Shown: positions 8,411 through 17,249, counted from the first letter of the stretch. The stretch: DNA of 64,000 nucleotides from Candidatus Sumerlaeota bacterium (GCA_030613245.1 JAUWMI010000005.1:57749-121748), one strand, 5' to 3'. The notes: a model not told the origin generated them from the sequence alone. A program made the numbers and translations.

Positions 8411-8533
8411 GTAGCGCAGGTATCCCTACCTGCTTTTTACATGGTGTAGACCGCCACAGAGACACAGAGGCACAGAGATACTCAAAGAGCGACTTCATCC
8501 GAAAATGTAGGGGTTTAACATGTTAAACCCTAC
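8411..8533. repeat. Cluster of three different short interspersed repeats
   Basis: Within 120 nt stand three families: a GTAGCGCAGG/CCTACCTGC hairpin (8411-8434, compare 51217-51332), a GCCACAGAGACACAGAGGC unit (8453-8478), and a GTAGGGGTTTAACATG palindrome (8507-8533). They fill the gap between the aminotransferase and the MBL gene and extend the aminotransferase frame artificially upstream. Confidence 0.7.
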
Positions 8534-8561
8534 TCACTTATGCTGTGAAGTGGCACAGAGG

Positions 8562-9341
8562 CTAAATGATGCTTCGGGGTACGGACAAGCCCTGAAACGC
8601 CTGTATTGCCATCCCGATGTGTGACTGACCCTTTCTAAGACAGAAGCCGCCGTGACCGGGCAGCAGGGCGTCTATGCTGAGTCCTTCGAGTCTGGGCATA
8701 GATCGACGGTAATCGTCAAGGGACGAGCCGGGACAATTGACCAGGCTTATCATACCCCCTAGAAAAAGTGTGTCGCCGCTGAAAAGATACCTCAATTGCT
8801 TGCCTTGCAGGAGAAAACAGAGGGAACCACGACTGTGACCGGCAGTCAAGATCGGCTTGAGCTGGAACGATCCAACAGGAATCGTGTCACCATGGTTGAG
8901 CTCACGATCGGGTTGAACGCCCTGGAACTGATAGTCCGGTGGAGAGAAACCAGCAGTGCGTGCAACGGTGAGTCCGATTGCATCTTCGTCGCCACGACGC
9001 AAAAAGTCCGCTTCAACAGCTGATACACACACGGTCAGTCCCAGCTGCTGCTGTAGTGCACGTGCTCCCCCACTATGATCAGCATGGGCGTGGGTGAGGA
9101 AGAGCGTGGAAATGTGTGCTGGATCGAAGCCTGCGGCGCGCACATTCGAGAGTATTTGCGCTACGCTGTCTCGATGGCCGCCACCTGCATCAATCAATCC
9201 CAGCGACTCACCCCAATTAATGAGATAGATGTGGCAATCGTAATCATCGCTAATCCCTAGCCCAGTACGCCCGCTACCAACAATAAATACCTCATCTGAG
9301 AGACGAAAGGAATAGGCGATATTTTCTCTGCGTTGAGTCAT
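8562..9341 (-). CDS. Metallo-beta-lactamase-fold hydrolase (glyoxalase II-like)
   Basis: 259 residues from the ATG at 9341. The dinuclear metal site is complete: LTHAHADHSGG (HxHxDH), a later TAGHSRGSLCF histidine, SGDTLF with the bridging Asp, and a C-terminal LLPGHGG histidine. The order and spacing are those of glyoxalase II-like thioester hydrolases and related enzymes; the actual substrate is unknown. The frame extends upstream to 9443, but those 34 residues do not resemble the family. It is divergent from the sugar-binding-protein gene, separated by 174 nt that hold a possible promoter for the latter. Confidence 0.85.
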   Translation of the reverse strand: MTQRRENIAYSFRLSDEVFIVGSGRTGLGISDDYDCHIYLINWGESLGLIDAGGGHRDSVAQILSNVRAAGFDPAHISTLFLTHAHADHSGGARALQQQLGLTVCVSAVEADFLRRGDEDAIGLTVARTAGFSPPDYQFQGVQPDRELNHGDTIPVGSFQLKPILTAGHSRGSLCFLLQGKQLRYLFSGDTLFLGGMISLVNCPGSSLDDYRRSMPRLEGLSIDALLPGHGGFCLRKGQSHIGMAIQAFQGLSVPRSII

Positions 9342-9436
9342 ATTGAGAGCCGATCCCGGGCGAAGCGCGATTGACGGGAATTTTATATTGCAATCGCCAC
9401 ACGGGCGGCGTAAAAATTTCCTCAATGGATAGACTA

Positions 9437-9464
9437 TTGCCAAGCGAATTGCAAATACTATTTG
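9437..9464 (+). promoter_or_regulatory. Possible sigma70-type promoter for the sugar transport locus
   Basis: TTGCCA, a 16-nt spacer and TATTTG precede the sugar-binding-protein gene by about 50 nt, in the gap between divergent genes. The -10 match is partial. Confidence 0.25.
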
Positions 9465-9515
9465 GATACGTGCGCGCGTGATTAGTCGATGTCATGCACG
9501 TCAGGAGCGAGGCCA

Positions 9516-10805
9516 ATGCGGATTAGACTGTCGGTAGTTAGCGCAGCGATATTACTCGGGCTGGCGCCTGGTGTTTTTCAAGCTGCTGAGGAAAAGAAGC
9601 CGATCACTCTGACTTTCTTTCACATGAACACAGTACCTGGCTCGCAGAAGGTTATTACAGATGCGATCGCGGCGTTTGAGGAAAAACATCCGGGGATTCG
9701 CGTTCGGGAGACCATCGTCGGCTGGGGTGATGCGCATTCCCAATTTATGATCTCACTTGTGGCGAAGCGCGCACCGGATATTGTGATGCTGGGCGGCACA
9801 TGGGCCACGGAATTCATCCGGCTGAAGGCGTTCGTGCCGATTGAAGAATTCCTGCCTGCCGAGATGAAAGACAAATTTCTGCCAAATGCGTTTGAAGCAC
9901 TGCGCGATGAAAAACATCTGTATGGATTGCCCTGGGAAGGAGCCACGTGGGGCATGTTCTACCGCACGAACCTCTTTGAGCAAGCAGGGTTAGACCCCGA
10001 GAAGCCTCCAGGGAATTGGGCAGAGCTGCTGGCTGCAGCAAAAGCACTGACCCGCGATACGAATGGCGACGGACGAATAGATCAATGGGGACTAGGGTTT
10101 CCAGCAAAAGGTTGGGAGCCGGCGGATTTCTGGCTGCCGTTCATGTGGCAGGCGGGATGCCGGGTTGTGGAAATGCGCGAGGGAAAATGGCGAGGTGTGA
10201 TGTCGGATGAAGCCGGCCAAACAGCGACCAGGTTTTTCGTTGATCTTGTACGCACGCACCGCGTGACCCCTCAGTCAATTACAGGCATGGATTGGGAGGC
10301 AGTGAAGAATGGATTTGTAGCAGGGCGATTTGCCATGATGTTTAACGGAATGTGGGTTGTAAAGGTGATACGTGATAGCGCGCCGCAGTTAGAGGGAAAG
10401 TGGGCCACTGCGCCATATCCGGCAGGGCCGACAGGTATCCGTGCGGCACTGGGATATCCGAACACGCTTCATATAACGGAGCAGAGTCAGCATAAGAAGG
10501 AAGCATGGCAATTTATGGAGCTCTTATACTCAGGCCACCCGAGCCGGCTGGATCAATATTCGATAGAGGTCTGCTCACTTAACTGGACGAAAAACTTTAT
10601 CGCCCTGCCGTACAGCAAGGACCCGCTACGCAAGCCATTCGTGGATAGTATGACGTTTGCGCACTATCCGCCAGGGGCGCCGAAATACGAGGTGTTTCGC
10701 AAGCGGATACTGAATCCCGGGCTGCAGGCGATGATTCTGGGACAGCGGCAGGTAAAGGAATCACTCGAGTTGTTTGATCGAGAGTTTAATGCATTGCACC
10801 CGTGA
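9516..10805 (+). CDS. Sugar ABC transporter, extracellular solute-binding protein (family 1)
   Basis: 429 residues. Signal peptide MRIRLSVVSAAILLGLAPG with cleavage near AAEE; there is no lipobox Cys, so it is probably a soluble periplasmic protein. The body follows family 1 sugar-binding proteins: ITLTFFHMN, AFEEKHPGIRVRE, PDIVMLGGTWATEF, GLPWEGATWGMFYRT and NGMWVV. Start: AGGAG is 9 nt before the ATG at 9516, better than the upstream ATG at 9489. It is the first gene of a plus-strand locus with two permeases and three Gfo/Idh/MocA dehydrogenases, so it probably captures a sugar, polyol or uronate that is oxidised by those enzymes. Confidence 0.88.
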   Translation: MRIRLSVVSAAILLGLAPGVFQAAEEKKPITLTFFHMNTVPGSQKVITDAIAAFEEKHPGIRVRETIVGWGDAHSQFMISLVAKRAPDIVMLGGTWATEFIRLKAFVPIEEFLPAEMKDKFLPNAFEALRDEKHLYGLPWEGATWGMFYRTNLFEQAGLDPEKPPGNWAELLAAAKALTRDTNGDGRIDQWGLGFPAKGWEPADFWLPFMWQAGCRVVEMREGKWRGVMSDEAGQTATRFFVDLVRTHRVTPQSITGMDWEAVKNGFVAGRFAMMFNGMWVVKVIRDSAPQLEGKWATAPYPAGPTGIRAALGYPNTLHITEQSQHKKEAWQFMELLYSGHPSRLDQYSIEVCSLNWTKNFIALPYSKDPLRKPFVDSMTFAHYPPGAPKYEVFRKRILNPGLQAMILGQRQVKESLELFDREFNALHP

Positions 10806-10888
10806 ATACGAAGATGCAGAGTTGGCGCTCGCATGCGCTTTCAGCGAACGTCACGTAGCGATTCGGATGGGAAGGCCGCAAAGGTTGC

Positions 10889-11827
10889 GTGACTGTGGCA
10901 ATGAATCAAAAGCAAGATAAGAGTGGCGGGGAAGACCGTGGCTTTTTTCTCCGCAAAACGTTACTCCCATACGGGTTTATTCTTCCGGTTTTGCTGGTCG
11001 TGCTGGTGGTATTGGTATATCCACTGGTGCGCGGTATGTACCTGAGTTTTACGCACTACAGCCTGGATCCACTCCTGTCCCAAAAGCCGGTGTGGGTAGG
11101 CATGATGAATTACGTGAATTTGATGAAAGATTTTGTCTTTCGGCTTTCCTTCAAGACAACGGTATTGTGGACAGTGATTGTAGTAAGCGGACAGTACATA
11201 ATCGGCCTGGTGCTTGCGCTGCTGCTGAATGCAGAGTTTAAGGGACGCGGACTATTTCGAAGCCTGATTCTGATTCCATGGATCGTACCGAGCATTGCAG
11301 CGGCGCTGGCATGGATATGGATATATGATCAGGATCATGGGGTGCTAAACGTCATGTTGCGGCAGCTGGGGCTGCTGCGTGGAGAGAATGTGGCGTGGCT
11401 CGGCAGTAGCACCTGGCTTGCGCTAATGGCTGTGTGCGTGGCAGGCATCTGGAAAGGGGTGCCATTCATGACAATCGTGCTCCTTGCAGGGCTGCAATCC
11501 ATTCCAGTTGAGCTGTACGAAGCATCCCGAATTGACGGGGCTCGGTTTCGCCAGGTAGTACGCTACATTATCATCCCACACCTTAAGACCATTTCAGCAA
11601 TTACGCTTTTGCTTTCAACGATCTGGACGTTCAATCAGTTCGACATGGTGTACATCATGACAAAGGGTGGGCCGGCGTATGCCACCCATCTGTTGTCAAT
11701 CTACACGTATCTGATGGCGTTTGATGCAAATGAGATGGGTTACGCAGCAGCAATTGCAGGGGTACTGCTCGTAGTAATGATGGTGATCATGGCGTTTTAC
11801 TTCTGGGTAACACGTCGTGAGGAGTGA
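10889..11827 (+). CDS. Sugar ABC transporter permease (MalF/UgpA type)
   Basis: 312 residues from GTG (308 from the ATG at 10901). Six predicted membrane segments, starting at LLPYGFILPVLLVVLVVLV and including SLILIPWIVPSIAAALAW. The cytoplasmic EAA loop that docks the ATPase is clear: YEASRIDGARFRQVVRYIII followed by PHLK. It pairs with the overlapping MalG-type permease, with which it forms the membrane channel. The locus has no ATP-binding subunit, so a shared MsmX/MalK-type ATPase encoded elsewhere is expected. It follows the binding-protein gene after 83 nt. Confidence 0.88.
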   Translation: MTVAMNQKQDKSGGEDRGFFLRKTLLPYGFILPVLLVVLVVLVYPLVRGMYLSFTHYSLDPLLSQKPVWVGMMNYVNLMKDFVFRLSFKTTVLWTVIVVSGQYIIGLVLALLLNAEFKGRGLFRSLILIPWIVPSIAAALAWIWIYDQDHGVLNVMLRQLGLLRGENVAWLGSSTWLALMAVCVAGIWKGVPFMTIVLLAGLQSIPVELYEASRIDGARFRQVVRYIIIPHLKTISAITLLLSTIWTFNQFDMVYIMTKGGPAYATHLLSIYTYLMAFDANEMGYAAAIAGVLLVVMMVIMAFYFWVTRREE

Positions 11828-12716
11828 GAAGCCGCGAACTGATACGCGTTTCAGGAGTGCTGTACGAATGGCACGAAGACAGACAGGGACGCGACACATC
11901 GCCCAGCAAGTAGCCATATATGGGGGCGTCGGAGTGCTGACCCTGTTTCTCCTGTTTCCGTTCTTGTGGATGCTCTCCACATCGCTTAAGCCCTCTGAAA
12001 CCATTTTCAGCTCGCCGCCGCAATGGATCCCCTGGCCACCGACTTTTGCTCACTATCGCACACTCTGGGTGGAGACGCCTTTTGCACGCTTCTTTATAAA
12101 CACTTTGGTCGTTGCAGTAGGAACAACGGTAATAAGCGTGGTGATTTCAGCGCTGGCAGGCTACGGGATTTCACGATTTCGGTTTCGCGGCGACCGACTC
12201 TTTTCCATGGGACTCATTGTGATTCAGATGTTTCCGCCTGTGCTCCTGGTAATTCCAATTTTCATCATGATGGCTGGATTGCGACTTACTAATACATACG
12301 CGTCGCTCATCATCGTGTATTGCGCGTTTGCAGTTTCATTTTGCACGTGGATGCTGAAGGGCTACTTTGCGGGAATTCCGCGCGAAATTGAAGAGATGGG
12401 ACTCGTGGATGGGTGTACGCGGTTTCAGACATTGTGGAAGCTGATTATCCCGCTCTCAGTACCGGGGATTGTTGCAGTGGCACTATTCGTATTTACTTTT
12501 GCATGGCAGGAGTATCTGTTTGCGCTGACCTTCATTCAAACAACCGAGAAGCGCACACTGGCGGTTGGCCTCAGCTTTTTGATTGGATTTCGCGAGGTGT
12601 CATGGGGGCCGCTTATGGCAGGGGCGGTACTGGTGACTCTTCCAGTGGTGATTGTGTTCATGTATTTTCAGAAATACCTGGTCTATGGGCTGACCCTTGG
12701 TGCAGTGAAACAGTAG
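11817..12716 (+). CDS. Sugar ABC transporter permease (MalG/UgpE type)
   Basis: 299 residues from the GTG at 11817, or 282 from the ATG at 11868; the GTG overlaps the MalF-type gene by 11 nt, suggesting coupled translation. Membrane segments start with GVGVLTLFLLFPFLWMLSTS. The EAA loop reads IEEMGLVDGCTRFQTLWKLI followed by IPLS, typical of the MalG subfamily. It forms the channel with the preceding permease. The TAG stop at 12714-12716 lies inside the GTAGGAGC arm of a hairpin repeat, so the repeat overlaps the end of the coding region. Confidence 0.88.
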   Translation: MRSEKPRTDTRFRSAVRMARRQTGTRHIAQQVAIYGGVGVLTLFLLFPFLWMLSTSLKPSETIFSSPPQWIPWPPTFAHYRTLWVETPFARFFINTLVVAVGTTVISVVISALAGYGISRFRFRGDRLFSMGLIVIQMFPPVLLVIPIFIMMAGLRLTNTYASLIIVYCAFAVSFCTWMLKGYFAGIPREIEEMGLVDGCTRFQTLWKLIIPLSVPGIVAVALFVFTFAWQEYLFALTFIQTTEKRTLAVGLSFLIGFREVSWGPLMAGAVLVTLPVVIVFMYFQKYLVYGLTLGAVKQ

Positions 12717-12740
12717 GAGCAATTCATGAATTGCCCCTAC
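12713..12740. repeat. GTAGGGGC-family palindrome overlapping a stop codon
   Basis: GTAGGAGCAATTCATGAATTGC continues to CCCTAC as a 28-nt near-perfect palindrome. Its first four bases contain the TAG stop of the MalG-type permease gene. It could act as an mRNA hairpin between the transport and dehydrogenase genes. Confidence 0.75.
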
Positions 12741-12786
12741 ATGAGGAGAAGATAAGGAGCATTTTTTACACGAGGGTATGCGAACG

Positions 12787-13770
12787 ATGAAAAAGCGAGT
12801 TGGCGTGATCGGCTGCGGCTGGGCCGGACTACTACACCTTGAGGCGTATCAGGATTGTCCGAATGCGGAAATCGCAGCGGTATGCGACACGGATTCAGCA
12901 GCAGCAGAGCACGCACAGGCACGATATGGCGCTAAAGCGTCCCAAGACTTTAAGGCAATGCTGGAGGCCGAGCCGTTGGATGTCGTGAGCATTTGCACGG
13001 GGCCTGACACGCACTATGAGATTTCGCGTGCATGTCTTGAGCGACAGCTGGCCATTTTTTGTGAGAAACCCCTGACACGCAGCGTCAAAGAGGCGCAGGC
13101 GCTGGTGCGATTAGCAAACGAGAGGCAGGTACCGTTTGGAGTCAATTTCAACAGCCGGTTCTCAGCCCCTTATCAGAAAGCAAAGCAGTGGGTTAAAGGA
13201 GACCGGGTTCACTACATCAGCGTCACGCTCTTCGAGCACGTGCCATTGAAACCCTCATTAAACGTTCGCGAGGAATTTCTGGTAACCGATGGGGCCTGCC
13301 ATTTATTTGATCTCATGCGTTTCCTGAATGGCGAAATAGTGGAGATCTACGCCACGCTCGCAAAGCGCGGGCTGGACATATGGTCAGACATCAATGTTCA
13401 TTGTCGGTTTGAAAATGGAAGTTCGGGAACGCTCGTAGTGAATTTTGCCGGAGGAGAGCTGGAGAGTCAGCATCCAATCGAACGAGCGGAGATAGTTACA
13501 GACAGGAAGCGTATTGTAGTAGATAACATCTGCGAGCGCGTGACAATGTTTCCTCACGCTAGAGAGAACCGCGAGGTGTGGGAGCCATCCGTGTTTCAGC
13601 GCCAGGACTACCAGGCGACGATTCTGGAGTCGGTACGCGCGTGGATGCGGAGCGTGGCCGAGAAAAGTGCGCCGCCGGTTGGGATTACGGACGGAGCGCG
13701 GGCAGTAACTCTGTGCCAGGCGATTCTGGATTCCCATCGAACACATGGCCCGATCAAACTTACATCCTGA
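12787..13770 (+). CDS. Gfo/Idh/MocA family oxidoreductase 1
   Basis: 327 residues. Rossmann motif RVGVIGCGWAGLLHLEAY at the N-terminus binds NAD(P). The EKP motif (FCEKPLTRSV) contributes the catalytic lysine, and GACHLFDLMRF contributes the conserved histidine three residues before Asp, as in inositol and glucose-fructose dehydrogenases. It oxidises or reduces a sugar-like substrate in the cytoplasm; which one cannot be told. Start: GAGGG lies 10 nt before the ATG at 12787, while the ATG at 12778 directly abuts it. It follows the permeases by 70 nt and is probably part of the same locus. Confidence 0.88.
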   Translation: MKKRVGVIGCGWAGLLHLEAYQDCPNAEIAAVCDTDSAAAEHAQARYGAKASQDFKAMLEAEPLDVVSICTGPDTHYEISRACLERQLAIFCEKPLTRSVKEAQALVRLANERQVPFGVNFNSRFSAPYQKAKQWVKGDRVHYISVTLFEHVPLKPSLNVREEFLVTDGACHLFDLMRFLNGEIVEIYATLAKRGLDIWSDINVHCRFENGSSGTLVVNFAGGELESQHPIERAEIVTDRKRIVVDNICERVTMFPHARENREVWEPSVFQRQDYQATILESVRAWMRSVAEKSAPPVGITDGARAVTLCQAILDSHRTHGPIKLTS

Positions 13771-13988
13771 CGGCAAAGTCCAGATGCTGGTTCTTCATAT
13801 TTCCAATTCCAAATGATTTGATAATAAAGCAAACATATAAGGCTCTTTATCAGATCCGCTAGCACAATAACTGTTGGGACGCAGAGCAACTATAATATTT
13901 TCTGGCTTGCATAACGAATTCTACCCCTTGATGATTCTATTATGTTCAATCCTGTGCACAAAAAGCGTCTTTTCTTCCTTATTATTTT

Positions 13989-14065
13989 CCTCTCCCCTTG
14001 AGGGAGAGGATAAAGGTGAGGGGAGTTGTCTCTTATGAAATGCTAACTCGTTTAAGAATGAGCCA
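13989..14065. repeat. Composite interspersed repeat (CCTCTCCCCTTGAGGGAGAGG plus tail)
   Basis: The gap 13771-14157 holds no gene. Its centre is a GAGG-stem hairpin (about 13989-14009), then TAAAGGTGAGGGG, then AAATGCTAACTCGTTTAAGA. The same order of parts recurs at 30206-30290, so this is a mobile or dispersed composite unit of about 80 nt. It separates the first dehydrogenase from the other two, and may carry its own expression signals. Confidence 0.7.
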
Positions 14066-14157
14066 CATATACTTTAGCAAGGGTTCGAAAATGGCCTCAT
14101 CATCTACAAAAGGGGTTCTGAGCCACAGGTCTCATTAAACCAGAAAGGATGCGAGCG

Positions 14158-15171
14158 ATGCGCACGTTACGCTATGGATTAATCGGGTTTGCGCAAGGAT
14201 ATTATGCAACCACGTACACGCGGGTGGCTGCAGCGCGAAAGGACGTCGAAGTAGTTGGGGTGTGCGATCTGGGACAGCCAGTGGACTACGTGGAGGCATG
14301 TGCAGAGCTGACTGCGGAGCGCTTTGCCGAAGAATTAGGCGCGCCGTTATACCACAATCTGGATGAGCTGCTGGGAAAGAATCTGGACGCAGTGATGATC
14401 ACAAGCGAGACGTGCGAGCATGCAGCGCATGCACTAGCGGCAATTCAGCGCGGAATACACGTTTTGATCGGCAAACCAATGACATTGCGGGCGGACGAGG
14501 TTAGGCAAATAATCGAGACGGCCGCTGGGAAGCCGCTTGTAATTTTGCCAGGCCAGCCAGCACGCTACGAAGATGGGGTAATTGCCGCGCGGGAGCAAAT
14601 TGCACGGGGAGCCATCGGGCGGCCGATTATGGGGCGCGTCTTTGTGAACCACCCGGCAATGGTCAATCACGAATGGGAAACAGACGAGCAGCGCAGCGGT
14701 GGCCCGCTGGGCGAATTTGGATACTACTGTTGTGATCTGATTCGATGGATGATGGGTGCCGAGCCGGCAGAAGTCTTTGCCTGCGCCGAAAATTTTTGCA
14801 CACCCGAAATTCAGAGCCCTGACAATTTGAAGATTCTCGTGCGGTTCACGAACGGCAGCCTGGGGAGCATGGATTGCTCTTCGTCAATTCGCTTCAATTA
14901 CCCTTTTCTTGATCTCGAATGTATTGGCAAGACAGGCGTAGTGCGCACGCAATACCATAATTATCCAGCTGTGGTGCAGTGCACGGATCGCGTAGAGCTG
15001 GCGCCAATTCGCTATTCGCCAATGAATGAGCGCGAGATGCATCATTTTCTGGATTGTATACAAGGAAAGGACAAGCCGCGCATGTTATTGCGTGACGCAA
15101 TTCAGGTGGCGCGGATGATAGATGCAATCCGCGAGAGTTTGCGATTACACAAGCCGGTCTCACTCGCATAA
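14158..15171 (+). CDS. Gfo/Idh/MocA family protein 2, with altered active-site motifs
   Basis: 337 residues from the ATG at 14158, which has AAGG 9 nt upstream; an ATG at 14149 abuts that site. The fold is that of Gfo/Idh/MocA proteins: N-terminal RYGLIGFAQGYYATTY, middle HVLIGKPMTLRADE, then GEFGYYCCDLIRWMMG. Three departures are visible. The dinucleotide loop is GFAQGYY instead of GxGxxG, the EKP motif is GKP (Lys kept), and the histidine normally three residues before the DLIRW Asp is Tyr. Either the chemistry is changed, or the protein is a non-canonical or regulatory paralogue. It is followed 33 nt later by a canonical paralogue. Confidence 0.85.
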   Translation: MRTLRYGLIGFAQGYYATTYTRVAAARKDVEVVGVCDLGQPVDYVEACAELTAERFAEELGAPLYHNLDELLGKNLDAVMITSETCEHAAHALAAIQRGIHVLIGKPMTLRADEVRQIIETAAGKPLVILPGQPARYEDGVIAAREQIARGAIGRPIMGRVFVNHPAMVNHEWETDEQRSGGPLGEFGYYCCDLIRWMMGAEPAEVFACAENFCTPEIQSPDNLKILVRFTNGSLGSMDCSSSIRFNYPFLDLECIGKTGVVRTQYHNYPAVVQCTDRVELAPIRYSPMNEREMHHFLDCIQGKDKPRMLLRDAIQVARMIDAIRESLRLHKPVSLA

Positions 15172-15203
15172 ACAGTAAGCGCTGCGGCAACTAGAGGAAA
15201 TAG

Positions 15204-16211
15204 ATGGAGACAGTGAGCATTGGATTTCTTGGGTGCGGAGAGATGGCCCGGCTCCATGCGCGCTGTCTCAAGCAGATTCCCGGAGTAAATCTGATCGCAG
15301 CATATGATCGATCCAGCGAAGCCAGCCAGACGTTTGGCGAGGAATTGGGGTGCAGCGTGGCCCATAGCGCAGAGGAACTGCTGGCGCGGCCGGACATTGA
15401 TACGGTGTATATCTGCACATGGCACGATTCACACGCGGCTCTGATAGAGCAATGCATCAAAAGTGGGAAGCGGCGCATCTTTTGCGAAAAGCCAATGGCT
15501 CTAACGATGGACGACGCCCGCAGGGTTCGTGACCTCATTCGCGCAAAACGCGTGCAGTTCATGATTGGATTAAACCATCGGTTCACGCCGGCAGTGGTGA
15601 AACTCAAGGAGCTGCTGGAAGCTGGCCGTCTCCATCCAAAGATGGTGACCGTCACTTTTGCCTGCGCGCCGTTCATGGACACGTGGGCGGGACAGCCGGA
15701 GCAAGGCGGAATTCTGACGAACCTCGGGAGTCACGCATTTGATTTAGCGCGATGGGTGGTTGGCGACGAGGTCGTTGAGGTTAGCTGTTTTGCAGAGCGG
15801 ACTCGCCTCGGTCCAGCACAGGCGGAGGATAGCGCCGTGGCGACTCTGCGATTCCGCAATGGCGCGATGGCAACGTGCACGCTACACGATCAAGCGCCTG
15901 TCCCCTACAGTTTGTTTCCTGGCCGAAACATGGTGAGGATCGAAGTTTTTGGAAGCGACGGTGTGATCGTGTGCCGGGGATTGGACGGATTGGAGCTGAT
16001 GCTGAATGGCCGCTTAGAGCAAATTGCGTGCGATCCATACGACGAGTTGCGCTCCTGGGGCTACCTTGACGAGAACCGGCATTTCATACAGGCGACCCTA
16101 TCAGAAGCAAACCCTTCACCGAACGAAGAAGAAGGACTGAAGGCGGTTGAGCTTGTTCAGGCTGCGCGGGTGGCCAGCGCTGAGCGGCGCGTGGTAGGAA
16201 TGCGCTGCTGA
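15204..16211 (+). CDS. Gfo/Idh/MocA family oxidoreductase 3
   Basis: 335 residues. N-terminal SIGFLGCGEMARLHARCL nucleotide-binding motif, FCEKPMALTMDDAR with the catalytic Lys, and LGSHAFDLARWVVG with the conserved His. This is the most canonical of the three neighbouring dehydrogenases. AGAGGAA lies about 4 nt before the ATG. It closes the sugar locus, 34 nt before the Crp/Fnr regulator gene. Three consecutive paralogues suggest stepwise oxidation, epimerisation or keto-sugar handling of one substrate, as in inositol or 1,5-anhydro-sugar pathways; this is inference. Confidence 0.88.
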   Translation: METVSIGFLGCGEMARLHARCLKQIPGVNLIAAYDRSSEASQTFGEELGCSVAHSAEELLARPDIDTVYICTWHDSHAALIEQCIKSGKRRIFCEKPMALTMDDARRVRDLIRAKRVQFMIGLNHRFTPAVVKLKELLEAGRLHPKMVTVTFACAPFMDTWAGQPEQGGILTNLGSHAFDLARWVVGDEVVEVSCFAERTRLGPAQAEDSAVATLRFRNGAMATCTLHDQAPVPYSLFPGRNMVRIEVFGSDGVIVCRGLDGLELMLNGRLEQIACDPYDELRSWGYLDENRHFIQATLSEANPSPNEEEGLKAVELVQAARVASAERRVVGMRC

Positions 16212-16245
16212 TTGAGACTGTTAGAAGAGATACTGTAGTATTCTG

Positions 16246-16941
16246 ATGAGTAACGTTCCAGACATCTTGAAGCGATGTGCTCTGTTTTCTGGATTGGAAA
16301 AGGCCGATCTCCAGGCACTGGCACGTATTGCAATGGTACGCAGCTACAAAAAAGGTGCGATGATTATGCTTGAGGGCGAGCGTGCCAGAGGTTTTTACGT
16401 TGTAGCAAGTGGAAAGGTGAAGGTGTTCAAGGTAAGCTCAGAGGGCAAGGAGCAGATACTGAACATTGCCGGGACGGGCGAGACGTTTGCCGAGGCAGCG
16501 GTCTTTTCTGGCATGGATTACCCGGCAAGTGCGAGCGCACTCATTCAGGCAGCGGTGCTCTATTTTCCCCGGCTAGAATTTGAGCGGCTGGTCAAAAAGC
16601 ATCCGCATCTGGCGCTCAATATGATTGGCAGGATGTCGATCTTGCTTCGCAAATTAAATCAGCTCGTGGAAGAATTGTCTCTCAAAGAGGTTTCCGCACG
16701 TGTGGCGAAGTACCTGCTGGATCGCGCAGTACAAGCAGGCGAAGGCGAGAAGCAGCGCCTGGAAGTGAAGCTGGAAATTAGTAAACACCAGCTTGCTGCA
16801 CGCCTGGGCACGATCAGCGAGACACTGTCGCGGACCCTTACCAAACTCAAAACCGCAGGCATTATACAGGTACACAGAAATTCTATAGTAATCCTGGATA
16901 AAGAACGGCTGAGTTCAGTAGCCGCAGGATTACGCATCTAG
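16246..16941 (+). CDS. Crp/Fnr family transcription regulator (DNR-like)
   Basis: 231 residues. An N-terminal cyclic-nucleotide-binding-type beta-barrel (residues 8-125: LFSGLEKADLQ, GFYVVASGKVKVFKVS, GETFAEAAVF), a dimerisation helix, and a C-terminal winged helix (SKHQLAARLGTISETLSRTL) for DNA binding. The barrel has GETFAEAAVFSGMDYPASAS instead of the Glu/Arg-Thr pocket used by cAMP receptors, and there is no N-terminal Fe-S cysteine cluster as in Fnr. It is closest in pattern to DNR-type regulators, so cAMP is an unlikely ligand. It follows the sugar locus and could regulate it, or be a bystander. Confidence 0.85.
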   Translation: MSNVPDILKRCALFSGLEKADLQALARIAMVRSYKKGAMIMLEGERARGFYVVASGKVKVFKVSSEGKEQILNIAGTGETFAEAAVFSGMDYPASASALIQAAVLYFPRLEFERLVKKHPHLALNMIGRMSILLRKLNQLVEELSLKEVSARVAKYLLDRAVQAGEGEKQRLEVKLEISKHQLAARLGTISETLSRTLTKLKTAGIIQVHRNSIVILDKERLSSVAAGLRI

Positions 16942-16969
16942 GTAGGGGCGTATTGCAATACGCCCCTAC
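16942..16969. repeat. GTAGGGGC-family palindrome after the regulator gene
   Basis: GTAGGGGCGTATTGCAATAC continues to GCCCCTAC, a perfect 28-nt palindrome that begins right after the TAG stop of the Crp/Fnr gene. It may fold as a terminator-like hairpin, although no long T run follows. Confidence 0.75.
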
Positions 16970-17088
16970 AATTTCCCCAAACGCCCTCTCCCAGTGCGAT
17001 GCCCTTACCTTACGCCTTCAATTCTCTCTGCCTTTCTCTTCCGCCATATTCCGTTCGGAGGATGTCCGACAATTAGATCTTCTCTTTA

Positions 17089-17154
17089 TAGCGGTGCGAT
17101 TCATCCGCCGCACGTGTGTTTAGCGCCCTTTTAGTCACACAAATGCGACCGCTA
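17089..17154. repeat. Inverted repeat TAGCGGT...ACCGCTA
   Basis: In the otherwise geneless gap 16942-17249, TAGCGGTGCGATTCA pairs with TGCGACCGCTA 66 nt away, with inner CGTGTG/CACAC complementarity. A related AGCGGTCGCACTTGTG string occurs near 22547. The function is unknown; it lies shortly before the SPL-like gene. Confidence 0.5.
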
Positions 17155-17249
17155 CAAATTCCTTGATAGACAGAAATTATGGGCATAACATCTTCGCGAT
17201 AGCTCGACAGAGGTGGGCTCTTCATTACCAGGCATCTTACGGAGCTGTG

